DNA from: an uncultured Ruminococcus sp.
GTDB taxonomy: Bacteria > Bacillota > Clostridia > Oscillospirales > Acutalibacteraceae
NCBI GenBank assembly: GCA_902779615.1
Contig: CACZCM010000018.1
Location: 1 to 33,833, forward strand
Length of the DNA: 33,833 bases
Direction of reading: 5' to 3'
Of this stretch, positions 6,915 to 15,030 are shown in pieces. Both the position numbers and the translations under genes were made by a program. The notes under the pieces were generated by a model that worked only from the letters and a program-made list of their open reading frames with translations, did no database searches and was not told where the DNA came from. Positions within the stretch are counted from its first letter, which is position 1, and every line of letters starts with the position of its first letter.

Positions 6915-7886
6915 TTATTTTGCGTAACCCACTGCCCGTGACTCACGAATAATATTAACTTTGACCTGACCCGGATATTCAAGATCGGTTTCGATCTTCT
7001 TGCAGATTTCTCGTGCAAGCGGAATCATTCTTTCGTCGTTTACTACTTCCGGCTTTACCATTATGCGGATCTCTCTGCCTGCTTGGATCGCATAACAGCT
7101 TTCAACACCCTCAAACGATGACGCAACCTCTTCCAGTTTCTGAAGACGTTTGATGTAATTCTCAAGGTTTTCACGTCTTGCTCCGGGGCGCGCTGCAGAA
7201 ATTGCATCGGCTGCCTGAACAATGCACGCAACTACCGTCTTGGCTTCAATGTCGCCGTGATGCGCGTGGATCGCATGAATGACCTGCTCGCTTTCCTTAA
7301 ATTTGCGGGCAACATCGACCCCGATCTCGACGTGGCTTCCTTCTATCTCGTGATCGAGTGCTTTTCCAATGTCGTGAAGCAATCCTGCGCGTTTCGCCAA
7401 AGTCGGATCCATTCCGAGTTCACTGGCGATCATGCCCGAAAGCAGTGCGACCTCTATCGAATGATCGAGTACGTTCTGCCCGAAGCTTGTGCGGTAGCGC
7501 AGCCTGCCGAGCAGCTTAACAAGCTCATGATGTATTCCGTTGACGCCGACCTCGAGTACAGCTCTTTCACCCTCGGCCTTGATGATCGACTCGACCTCGC
7601 GCCGAGCCTTGTCTACCATTTCTTCAATGCGTGCGGGGTGAATACGCCCGTCTGTTATCAGCTTCTCAAGCGCAACTCTGGCTATCTCTCGTCTGACAGG
7701 CTCAAAGCACGATATCGTGATCGCCTCGGGCGTATCATCAATAATAAGGTCGCAGCCCGTCAACGTTTCGATCGCTCTGATGTTCCTGCCCTCTCGGCCG
7801 ATGATCCTGCCCTTCATTTCGTCGTTGGGCAGAGCAACAACAGATACCGCAGCTTCGGCTACGTGGTCTGCTGCACAGCGCTGTAT
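6915..7886 (-). pseudogene. rny: Ribonuclease Y, C-terminal fragment (KH and HD domains)
   Basis: This frame carries the catalytic two thirds of RNase Y. It opens with [17 protein letters not shown] (from 7886) and [20 protein letters not shown] (KH domain GxxG), then the HD phosphohydrolase domain with [12 protein letters not shown], and ends in [14 protein letters not shown], the usual C-terminus. No start codon lies between the junction at about 7887 and the internal ATG at 7817, which has no good ribosome site. The N-terminal part is in another frame upstream. RNase Y is the main initiator of mRNA decay in many Firmicutes and must be membrane-tethered for normal work; this fragment alone would not be. 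Confidence 0.85.
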
Positions 7887-8386
7887 CCATGCGTCAGCTC
7901 CCCGTCGAGATTTTTCAGCAGATAGTCCTTTGCCTGCTCTTTTGTGAATCCGGAGATCTTTTCGAGCACGTCAAATTCGCTTTTCTTGATGCTCTCGGCT
8001 TCCTGAAGCTTTTCCTCAGCCTGCTTGAGCTTTTTTGCAATGTTGTCTTCCTTTTTTTCAAGGTTGTCCATCTTTCGGTCGAGCGTTTCTTCTTTTTGCT
8101 GAACTCTTCGCTCCTGCCGCTGAATGTCCTTCCTTCTGGCGTTAAGTTCCTTCTCCGTTTCGTTCCTGAATCTGTGGACCTCGTCCTTTCCTTCAAGAAC
8201 ATACTCCTTTTGTTTCGCTTCCGCCTCCTTCACTGCGTCCTCAACGATCTTCTTTGCTTCCGCCTCGGCAGAACCTATTTCCGCCTCCGCGATCTTTTTG
8301 CGATGGTCGATCCCCGCAAAAAAACACGCTCCGCCGCTGATGATCGCAGCTACAATGATGAGCAGTATCGATAACCATAATGGCAT
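7859..8386 (-). pseudogene. rny: Ribonuclease Y, N-terminal fragment (membrane anchor and coiled coil)
   Basis: The start ATG at 8386 has a perfect AAGGAGGTG 8 bases upstream. Residues 1-24 form the membrane anchor (MPLWLSILLIIVAAIISGG); a long charged coiled coil follows to about residue 150, as in intact RNase Y. After [17 protein letters not shown] and DGELTH (codon 7889-7891) the frame runs nine residues out of register and stops at 7859. Relative to the B. subtilis protein as I recall it, about 28 residues between ELSH and IQRCAADHV are missing, equal to an 82-base deletion that shifts the frame. A true loss or an assembly error are both possible. Confidence 0.85.
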
Positions 8387-8389
8387 ACT

Positions 8390-8640
8390 GCCTGACACCT
8401 CCTTGTTCAGATTACTCATTTTCATAATAATAGTAATTAATGATAAACTGACTTGAAGGCCATCTCTTATTCAATTTTACCGAAAATTTACTCAGCCGCT
8501 GTAGTAAACGCGCTGTCACAGCGTGCGGCTGCCCACTACTAATAATATTTTATATGCAAAGCTCAAATTATATCCGAAAACACAATATATTTGAGATTTC
8601 ATCGTGGAATATTGACTTATTGTGGAGTTGTGTAATAATG
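8390..8640. other. Intergenic region upstream of rny, with a nested inverted repeat
   Basis: No gene seen. At 8493-8531 a nested hairpin is present: outer arms CAGCCGC / GCGGCTG, inner arms CGCTGT-C-ACAGCG. It would lie in the leader of rny if transcription starts upstream of it. Confidence 0.5.
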
Positions 8641-8645
8641 AATCG

Positions 8646-8754
8646 TATAATATAGAAACGGCTCAAAGTCCGATTATCAAAATAAGCCGTAAAGCTTAAT
8701 ATTCCGCCGCCTAAGTGTAAAGCGGCACTATGCAGAATTATCACACTCTGCAAT
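8646..8754 (+). other. Tandem hairpins upstream of gap, possible small RNA
   Basis: After a TATAAT (8646-8651) come three short hairpins: ACGGCT/AGCCGT (8658-8690), GCCGC/GCGGC (8706-8726) and TGCAGA/TCTGCA (8731-8752), then A/T-rich sequence. No good -35 box sits at 17 bases (TTGACT at 8612 is too far). Evidence for a transcript is weak. Confidence 0.25.
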
Positions 8755-8912
8755 TAATATTTTATCTTTATTTGCGATTTTTGTCAATACGCATATGAGA
8801 AATTTATCCATTAAATTTATAAAAAAGTTCTCGCCATAGTCCGCAAAATTTTAACAAAAGGTAAATTTTGAAAAAATGTATTAGAATTTTGCAACAAATT
8901 TCCATAAAACAC

Positions 8913-8941
8913 TTGTAAAATTTTCAAAAATAGGATAAAAT
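8913..8941 (+). promoter_or_regulatory. Promoter of gap
   Basis: TTGTAA (8913-8918), a 17-base spacer and TAAAAT (8936-8941) in very A/T-rich DNA. A hairpin AATGAGG / CCTCATT (about 8953-8978) would lie at the 5' end of the leader and could protect the mRNA. Confidence 0.75.
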
Positions 8942-9020
8942 ATATAGTGAACCAATGAGGGAGGAAAAATCCTCATTCGTTACAACATTTAAAGATTTAA
9001 TATTTAGGAGGATAAATCCC

Positions 9021-10058
9021 ATGGCAGTTAAAGTTGCAATTAATGGTTTTGGCCGTATCGGTCGTCTTGCTTTCCGTCAGATGTTTGGCGCAGAGGGCTA
9101 CGAGGTAGTTGCTATCAACGACCTTACAAAGCCTTCAATGCTCGCAAACCTTCTTAAGTACGATACAGCACAGGGCGGTTACTGCGGCGTTATCGGTCAG
9201 AATCTTCACACAGTTGAGGCTGACGATGAGGCAGGCACGATCACAGTAGACGGCAAGACTCTTACTATCTATGCAAAGGCTAACGCTGCAGAGCTTCCCT
9301 GGGGCGAGATCGGCGTTGATGTTGTTCTCGAGTGCACAGGTTTCTACTGCTCCAAGGCTAAGAGCCAGGCTCACATCGATGCAGGCGCAAAGAAGGTTGT
9401 TATTTCTGCACCGGCAGGCAGCGATCTTAAAACTATCGTTTACAGCGTAAACGAGAAGACACTTACAGCTGACGATACTATCATTTCCGCTGCTTCCTGC
9501 ACAACCAACTGCCTTGCTCCCATGGCAAAGGCACTCAACGATTATGCTCCCGTTCAGAGCGGTATCATGAGCACGATCCACGCTTACACAGGCGATCAGA
9601 TGATCCTTGACGGTCCCCACAGAAAGGGCGACCTCAGAAGAGCAAGAGCAGGCGCAGCAAACATCGTTCCGAATTCAACAGGCGCTGCAAAGGCTATCGG
9701 TCTTGTTATTCCCGAGCTTAACGGCAAGCTCATCGGTTCTGCACAGCGTGTTCCTGTTCCCACAGGTTCCACAACTATCCTCACAGCAGTTGTTAAGGGC
9801 ACAGACGTTACTAAGGAAGGCATCAATGCAGCTATGAAGGCAGCAGCTTCCGAGTCCTTCGGTTACAACGAGGATCCGATCGTATCTTCCGATGTTATCG
9901 GCATGAGATATGGTTCACTCTTTGACGCTACTCAGACAATGGTATCGAAGATCGCTGATGATCTCTATGAGGTACAGGTTGTTTCTTGGTACGATAACGA
10001 GAACAGCTACACAAGCCAGATGGTTCGTACTATCAAGTACTTCGCAGAGCTTGCTTAA
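9021..10058 (+). CDS. gap: Glyceraldehyde-3-phosphate dehydrogenase (phosphorylating, type I)
   Basis: 345 residues; the ATG at 9021 follows AGGAGG at the right distance. The NAD-binding fold begins [11 protein letters not shown], with Asp34 (VVAINDL) typical of NAD rather than NADP use. The catalytic cysteine is Cys160 in ASCTTNC, followed by the histidine in [27 protein letters not shown] and the C-terminal SWYDNENSY are family hallmarks. It converts glyceraldehyde-3-phosphate, NAD and phosphate to 1,3-bisphosphoglycerate in cytosolic glycolysis. Codon choice is more uniform than in neighbouring genes, as expected for strong expression. It stands alone between its own promoter and terminator; no pgk or cggR is attached. 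Confidence 0.97.
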   Translation: MAVKVAINGFGRIGRLAFRQMFGAEGYEVVAINDLTKPSMLANLLKYDTAQGGYCGVIGQNLHTVEADDEAGTITVDGKTLTIYAKANAAELPWGEIGVDVVLECTGFYCSKAKSQAHIDAGAKKVVISAPAGSDLKTIVYSVNEKTLTADDTIISAASCTTNCLAPMAKALNDYAPVQSGIMSTIHAYTGDQMILDGPHRKGDLRRARAGAANIVPNSTGAAKAIGLVIPELNGKLIGSAQRVPVPTGSTTILTAVVKGTDVTKEGINAAMKAAASESFGYNEDPIVSSDVIGMRYGSLFDATQTMVSKIADDLYEVQVVSWYDNENSYTSQMVRTIKYFAELA

Positions 10059-10089
10059 TCAACGACATTCTGTTCAGTAACTCCTTATG

Positions 10090-10126
10090 CAGATCTCTCG
10101 CCATACACCGGCGGGAGGTCTGTTTT
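10090..10126 (+). terminator. Terminator of gap
   Basis: CAGATCTCTCGCC pairs with GGCGGGAGGTCTG (two G-T pairs), followed by TTTT. Confidence 0.9.
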
Positions 10127-10613
10127 ATAATCACGGTCTATAATTATTGCCTGCTTTTTGTGTTGATGCGTTTGGCTAGCATATCGAGTCATAAACGTAG
10201 AGATACTTTCTGCGTGAGGGATTATCACCCTTCATTTGGCAGCGGCCGCTTGTTGTTAGCAAGATTGTCTATAAAGTCTTGAGATGTAACTCAAACAATT
10301 ATTATATTTTAGACAGTGGTTTCAAATAGGATACCGGTCAAATTTACCTTTATGACCAATCACCGTGTTCTATGACATACAGGTAGAATTTTTGAGATAA
10401 AATTTGTGCAAATTGCCATAAACACGCTCTTGGCAAGGCAGCATTATAGTATGCTTTCTCCCACTGAAAGCCAAAAAAGTTGCATATAATGCCATTTTTT
10501 TGTTTGTATTTTGTGTAAAGGTTTCTTGCGTAACGTGAGTCTTTTTATCATATATGCCCAAAAAGAAGTGAAAAAAATCTTACATTTGTAAATAAAAAAT
10601 TCAAAAAGCGTAT
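10127..10613. other. Intergenic region without recognised feature
   Basis: Nearly 500 bases of A/T-rich DNA. Short ORFs on either strand lack ribosome sites. I see no RNA family signature, and the CGGTCGG repeat is absent. Confidence 0.5.
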
Positions 10614-10642
10614 TTACTTTTATGTGAATATTGTGGTATAAT
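10614..10642 (+). promoter_or_regulatory. Promoter of the membrane protein at 10726
   Basis: TTTACT (10614-10619), a 17-base spacer and TATAAT (10637-10642). Confidence 0.75.
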
Positions 10643-10725
10643 AAGAATGAAGATTTTTAGGTTTTCTTTTAACGGAAATTAATCGAAAATTCTTTCTGAA
10701 ATTTATTATATTCGGAGGGCTAAAA

Positions 10726-11691
10726 ATGGAGAAGCTTTCGCAAAGTCAAATATTTAACAAAACCATGAAGTATACATTGCTAAGAATGGCAGTACCTATT
10801 GTTTCGGCGATTTTGTCACTGATAATTATAAAGATCATTACCGGTATCGTTGCGGGTGATTCGGGAAATAAAATGGGACTGATATCTACTCTGATCTGGT
10901 TCATACTTACTTTTGGTATTCATTTTGGTCTGAATTTTTTTATTGGCTATAAGTTCCGCGCGGGTCAGATGGCAATTATCGCAGATGCTGTTTCTTTTAA
11001 TATGTTCCCCGATGATATGGGTGCTTATGCAAAGGAAAGCACCGAGTATCGTTTCCCTTCCGGAAATGAATACCTTTCCTACAGAACAGCGGTTATGAAA
11101 TCTATCCGTCAGCTTCAGATGGAGCTTAACACGTTCGCCGAGAATAAGCTTCGTGTTCCGGTTCTCGGTCAGCTGATCAGATTTGCTCAGTTCATAATCG
11201 GTCATGCGCTCAGCTATACTTACGACTTGATCCTTTGTTATACTTTTGTTCGTGACGGCAAGACCCTGTTTACCAGCGCAGCCGATGCTATTGCGGTTTA
11301 CTGGGATTCATGGAGAAGAATCGCCACTAACGTTATGTTTATTGCTATTGAGATCATTGTAGGTATGGGTGTCGGAATTGCATTTGTGGGCGTTATTGTC
11401 GCAACAATTATTTCGCCTGCGTCAGGGCCTTTTGCGGGCGGCTTGTGCGGTCTTGCAGTCGGCTATTTCATCGCAAAGGCTGCAAAGGTTCTGATCGACA
11501 CACGTCTTACCCTCAAAACACTCGAAGCTTATTTTGAAGAGGCTCAGTATGCCGACTACAGCTCCGAGGAATACGAAGATATGTGCAGATATTCAAAAGC
11601 ATACACAAAGCTTTATCGCAAGGCGCTTGATGAGGCGTTCGCTCCTCCGGCGGGCGGCTATGGAAACGATTACGAAAGCTACGAATACTGA
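10726..11691 (+). CDS. Multi-pass membrane protein of unknown function with Gly/Tyr C-terminus
   Basis: Not recognised. 321 residues with CGGAGGG before the ATG. Membrane segments are predicted at about 18-42, 50-75, 145-170 and two or three between 198 and 260. A soluble loop of about 70 residues lies between 78 and 145 (DAVSFNMFPDDMGAYAKE; SYRTAVMKSIRQLQMELNT). A charged C-terminal stretch (about 262-321) ends in PAGGYGNDYESYEY. That short Gly/Tyr tail recalls the larger tails of the proteins at 2136 and 3717, though the rest is unrelated. It has its own promoter and terminator; neighbours give no clue to function. Confidence 0.65.
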   Translation: MEKLSQSQIFNKTMKYTLLRMAVPIVSAILSLIIIKIITGIVAGDSGNKMGLISTLIWFILTFGIHFGLNFFIGYKFRAGQMAIIADAVSFNMFPDDMGAYAKESTEYRFPSGNEYLSYRTAVMKSIRQLQMELNTFAENKLRVPVLGQLIRFAQFIIGHALSYTYDLILCYTFVRDGKTLFTSAADAIAVYWDSWRRIATNVMFIAIEIIVGMGVGIAFVGVIVATIISPASGPFAGGLCGLAVGYFIAKAAKVLIDTRLTLKTLEAYFEEAQYADYSSEEYEDMCRYSKAYTKLYRKALDEAFAPPAGGYGNDYESYEY

Positions 11692-11793
11692 TTTGTGCTT
11701 GTTTATCTGTTGTTATATACATGATGCAAAATTTTGTAAAGCGAGTTATCGGCAAGATATTTTCATGATTTTTTCTCATGTTTCTCCTTTCAT

Positions 11794-11830
11794 AAAAGCA
11801 GCCCCAAACGCAGTGTTGGGACTGCTTTTA
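11794..11830. terminator. Bidirectional terminator between convergent genes
   Basis: AAAAGCAG / CTGCTTTT with an inner CCCAA / TTGGG stem. T tracts appear in both reading directions. It serves the membrane protein (plus) and the radical SAM gene (minus). Confidence 0.85.
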
Positions 11831-12754
11831 TTATTTGGCATTGCTTCCCTGAACGATATTGCGCCGGCTAAGCTCACGATTCAAGGTATTCAAGACTAGC
11901 TTCTTGTTCCCGCTCCACAGAGGCGCAATCAGAAGACTCTTGCTGCCATCGCCGGTTAAACGGTGAATAACAACTTCCTGCGGCAGGACCTCAATACAGC
12001 GGCATATGATATCGATATACTCGTCCATGGTCAGCGCAGAGAATTTGCCGTTCAGATAGTCGGCAGCCAGATCGGTGCCCTTAAGTATGTGAAGCAGCTG
12101 CAGTTTTATGCCGTTTGTAACGCTGCCGGCATAACGTACAGTTTCGAGCATTTCGTCTACAGACTCATCCGGCAGACCTAAAATAACATGGGTCACGACA
12201 TTGATGCCTATATCGTGAAGATGAGCGACTGCATTATCATAATCCGAAAGAGGATATCCTCGGCGGATATAATGTGCCGAACGCTCATGGATCGTTTGAA
12301 GGCCCAGTTCTACCCACACGGGCTTAATTCTGTTAAATCGTTCAAGCAGCCGCAGAACATCTGCGGGCAGACAATCCGGGCGTGTGCCCAGCGATACTGC
12401 TGCTACCTCGGGAACGCTGACTGCTTGCGAAAGAAGCGACTCAATGTATGAGATCGGAGCATACGTGGTTGTGAAGGTTTGGAAGTAAGCTATGCAGTGA
12501 TCGGCAGACGTTTTGGTGCGTATTCTTTCTGCTGCAGTTCTGATCTGATCTTTGACGTTGAGCGAACGTTCTGCGGCAAAATCTCCGCTTCCGCTTTCGG
12601 AACAGAATATGCACCCGCCCGTGCCGAGAGTACCGTCACGGTTGGGACAGGTGTAACCTCCCGATAGCGCCACCTTGTATACTTTGCAGCCGAATTGTTC
12701 ACGCAGATACTGATTGAGTGAATAATAATGTCCGTTCATATATTTTGTACACAT
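11831..12754 (-). CDS. TIGR01212-type radical SAM protein (YtqA family)
   Basis: Up to 322 residues. An in-frame ATG at 12799 has no ribosome site, whereas the ATG at 12754 follows AGGA at a suitable distance and gives 307 residues. The iron-sulphur motif is the family's spaced form, CPNRDGTLGTGGCIFC, with cysteines C-x9-C-x2-C counted from the first shown. It follows YSLNQYLREQFGCKVYKVAL, the conserved N-terminus of YtqA proteins. A radical SAM barrel follows (SLGTRPDCLP; VWVELGLQTIHE; THVILGLPDESVDEML). The substrate in this organism is not shown by the sequence; a tRNA-modifying role has been proposed for such proteins. It is a single gene on the minus strand. Confidence 0.9.
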   Translation of the reverse strand: MCTKYMNGHYYSLNQYLREQFGCKVYKVALSGGYTCPNRDGTLGTGGCIFCSESGSGDFAAERSLNVKDQIRTAAERIRTKTSADHCIAYFQTFTTTYAPISYIESLLSQAVSVPEVAAVSLGTRPDCLPADVLRLLERFNRIKPVWVELGLQTIHERSAHYIRRGYPLSDYDNAVAHLHDIGINVVTHVILGLPDESVDEMLETVRYAGSVTNGIKLQLLHILKGTDLAADYLNGKFSALTMDEYIDIICRCIEVLPQEVVIHRLTGDGSKSLLIAPLWSGNKKLVLNTLNRELSRRNIVQGSNAK

Positions 12755-12799
12755 ATATTTTATTCCTGCCTTTTTTCCGTATCTCATAGGTTTATCCAT

Positions 12800-13002
12800 A
12801 GTTTAAACGTGGTTCGGAATTAAAAGTTTTGCTTTCAGCAAGCGGACACAAGCTGCTGCTTTGTGGTTATAACAAAAAACATTATCCGAACATTTTTTGC
12901 ACGCAGATGCTCTCATGTCCGCCTTTTAAAAAAGTGCTTGACGAAACATTTCTGTTATTCTTTTTTAGCATTCAAAAACCATAGAAAATTATAACATACC
13001 CC
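12800..13002. other. Intergenic region before tRNA-Ser
   Basis: No gene seen. GCGGACA (12842-12848) and TGTCCGC (12916-12922) form a long-range inverted repeat around 67 bases, followed by CTTTT. There is no clear promoter, so I leave it unassigned. Confidence 0.4.
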
Positions 13003-13031
13003 TTGACAAAATTCAACGAATATGCTATAAT
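13003..13031 (+). promoter_or_regulatory. Consensus promoter of tRNA-Ser
   Basis: TTGACA (13003-13008), exactly 17 bases, then TATAAT (13026-13031): a full match to the sigma-A consensus. Confidence 0.92.
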
Positions 13032-13066
13032 AAACATCGTCGCACAGACATAATGAGTATATATTG

Positions 13067-13152
13067 GGAAGCGTATCGAAGTGGTCATAACGGGCCTGAC
13101 TCGAAATCAGGTAGCCTTCACGGGCTCGTGGGTTCGAATCCCACCGCTTCCG
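13067..13152 (+). tRNA. tRNA-Ser (anticodon CGA)
   Basis: An 86-base class II tRNA. Acceptor arms are GGAAGCG / CGCTTCC with discriminator G. The anticodon arm CCTGA-CTCGAAA-TCAGG has anticodon CGA, reading UCG. There is a long variable arm, and the T arm is GTGGGTTCGAATCCCAC. The 3' CCA is not encoded. Confidence 0.96.
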
Positions 13153-13155
13153 CTT

Positions 13156-13189
13156 TGCCTCGCGAGTATAAGCTTGCGGGGCATTTTTT
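13156..13189 (+). terminator. Terminator of tRNA-Ser
   Basis: TGCCTCGC / GCGGGGCA stem followed by TTTTTT. Confidence 0.9.
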
Positions 13190-13236
13190 AAGCTTTGTGC
13201 GATACGTTCCAATTCTGTTACTGTTCCAAAAAGGTA

Positions 13237-13265
13237 TTGACAAATGCTTTTGTGGGCGGTAAACT
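13237..13265 (+). promoter_or_regulatory. Promoter of mgtE with a long leader
   Basis: TTGACA (13237-13242), a 17-base spacer and TAAACT (13260-13265). It would give a leader of about 280 bases containing hairpins TCGATAT/ATATCGA and CGGGC-TTAT-GCCCG, the latter followed by CCTTTT (about 13450-13470). Confidence 0.65.
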
Positions 13266-13554
13266 ATTAATTAATGAAAAATAATCACTACCGGTAATCG
13301 GCTGTGTGCCTTTTTGTTTTGGTCGATATATATAGATAGATATCGATCAGTAGTGCGCCCAAAAATTTGCTTCGGGAGCCAATTCCCTCATGCGAATGAT
13401 TTGATCGATGGCTCTTGTATTATTATTGATATGTAATGCAGTGCGCTGTCGGGCTTATGCCCGCCTTTTCATTATATATGGTATTGTGGGTGTGTTTTGC
13501 AATCGCTCCGGCTGGTGTATTGTGTTCTTTTGTAATTTGTTCGGAGGTGTTTTC

Positions 13555-14964
13555 ATGTCTGATACGATCAGTGAAGTTATGACAGATGAAAATATTGATA
13601 TTGAAAAGCTTGCTCACCATGTGGTTGAGTATATCTCCGAACGAAAATATACCGAACTAAAAGAGTTTCTTGTTGAAAGAAATCCTGCCGATATAGCCGA
13701 ACTGATGGAGGAGCTTCCCGATAAGTATTCCCCTCTGGTTTTTCGTCTGTTGCCTAAGGAGCTTGCCAGTGAGGTTTTTGTTCACATTGAAGGTGATACA
13801 AGAGAGCTGCTGATCGCCTCATTCTCGGATTCCGAGTTGAAGGAGGTCCTTGACGATCTCTATCTTGACGATACGGTAGACATTATTGAGGAGATGCCGG
13901 CCTCGGTTGTGAAGCGTATCCTTAAGCACGCCGACCCCGAGACACGCATTGAGATCAACAAGATATTGAAATATCCGAAGGACAGCGCAGGCTCAATTAT
14001 GACGACCGAGTATGTTGATCTGCGAAAGGATATAACGGTCGAAGATGCATTTTTGAGGATCCGCCGCACCGCGGTTGATAAAGAAACGATCTACACCTGC
14101 TATGTCAAGGACGATAACCGTAAGCTTATCGGTCTTGTTACGGTCAAAGATCTGCTCATGGCGGATTACGAAGATAAAATCGAAGATATTATGGAAACGA
14201 ACATAATTTACGTTCACACCTCTGACGATAGGGAAGAGGTAGCGAATATGTTCTCGAAGTACGATTTTCTTGCGATGCCGGTTGTTGACGCTGAGCGGCG
14301 GCTGGTCGGAATTGTTACATTTGACGATATCATGGACGTTATGCAGGACGAGGTAACCGAGGATATCGAAAAGATGGCAGCTATCTCGCCGACTGACAAG
14401 CCGTATATGAAATTGAATGCGTTCGAATTGTGGAAGAAAAGGATCCCGTGGCTGCTGCTATTGATGATCTCTGCAACCTTCACGGGCATGATAATCGCAA
14501 GCTTTGAGTCTGCATTGGCTAAATTTGTTGTGCTGACAAGCTTCATACCGATGCTGATGGATACGGGCGGAAACAGCGGCTCCCAGGCTTCTGTAACGGT
14601 TATTCGAAGTCTGTCGCTCGGCGATATAGAATTCCGTGATCTGCCGAAGGTCATCTGGAAAGAGATACGTGTGGCAGTGCTTTGCGGAGTTACGCTGTCG
14701 GCTGCGAATTTTGTAAAGCTGCTGACCGTTGACAGACTGCTGCTCGGAAACAGCCAGATCACCGTATCTGTTGCGTTGGTAGTTTGTATTACTCTTGTGG
14801 CGACCGTCCTGTGCGCAAAGGTCATCGGGTGTTCGCTGCCAATGTTGGCTCAGAAGATCGGATTTGACCCTGCGGTAATGGCGAGTCCGTTCATAACAAC
14901 GATCGTTGACGCAGTTTCACTGGTGATATATTTCAGGATAGCGACTGCTTTTCTTCATATATAG
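13555..14964 (+). CDS. mgtE: Magnesium transporter MgtE
   Basis: 469 residues. The ATG at 13555 has CGGAGGTG upstream; the open frame runs further back, but that stretch is leader sequence. Layout: MgtE N domain (about 15-125, superhelical repeats such as LVERNPADIAELMEEL), two CBS domains (about 130-250, with IMTTEYVDL and VVDAERRLVGIVTFDDIMDV), a connecting helix, and five membrane helices (about 285-469). The TM signature IPMLMDTGGNSGSQAS is present. MgtE is a homodimeric Mg2+ channel in the cytoplasmic membrane whose cytosolic domains sense Mg2+ and close the pore. rsmF follows after 66 bases with an intervening hairpin. Confidence 0.96.
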   Translation: MSDTISEVMTDENIDIEKLAHHVVEYISERKYTELKEFLVERNPADIAELMEELPDKYSPLVFRLLPKELASEVFVHIEGDTRELLIASFSDSELKEVLDDLYLDDTVDIIEEMPASVVKRILKHADPETRIEINKILKYPKDSAGSIMTTEYVDLRKDITVEDAFLRIRRTAVDKETIYTCYVKDDNRKLIGLVTVKDLLMADYEDKIEDIMETNIIYVHTSDDREEVANMFSKYDFLAMPVVDAERRLVGIVTFDDIMDVMQDEVTEDIEKMAAISPTDKPYMKLNAFELWKKRIPWLLLLMISATFTGMIIASFESALAKFVVLTSFIPMLMDTGGNSGSQASVTVIRSLSLGDIEFRDLPKVIWKEIRVAVLCGVTLSAANFVKLLTVDRLLLGNSQITVSVALVVCITLVATVLCAKVIGCSLPMLAQKIGFDPAVMASPFITTIVDAVSLVIYFRIATAFLHI

Positions 14965-14973
14965 TATAATATT

Positions 14974-15011
14974 ATACGCAGCTATGCACATTATTTGGAG
15001 CAGCTGCGTAT
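14974..15011 (+). terminator. Hairpin between mgtE and rsmF
   Basis: Perfect 10-base arms ATACGCAGCT / AGCTGCGTAT around an 18-base loop, with only a short T-rich tail (TATTATTG). It may partly terminate mgtE transcription. Confidence 0.5.
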
Positions 15012-15030
15012 TATTGTAAAGGAATTTTTT

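Noticed and set aside
7859..7890. Programmed frameshift as the cause of the rny split
   Set aside because: Changing frame would not restore the ~28 family residues that are missing, and no slippery sequence is seen at the junction.
7257..7925. Long plus-strand ORF of 222 codons
   Set aside because: It lies wholly antisense to well-conserved RNase Y sequence and has no ribosome site; a shadow frame.
10145..10290. Short plus-strand ORF starting ATGCGTTTGGCT
   Set aside because: About 38 codons without ribosome site, domain or coding bias.
10370..10561. Minus-strand ORF of 63 codons between gap and the membrane protein
   Set aside because: No ribosome site, A/T-rich random composition and no recognisable domain.
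13408..13554. N-terminal extension of MgtE (49 extra residues)
   Set aside because: The extension has no ribosome site and an odd Cys/Arg-rich composition; CGGAGGTG stands before the ATG at 13555 and MgtE homology starts there.
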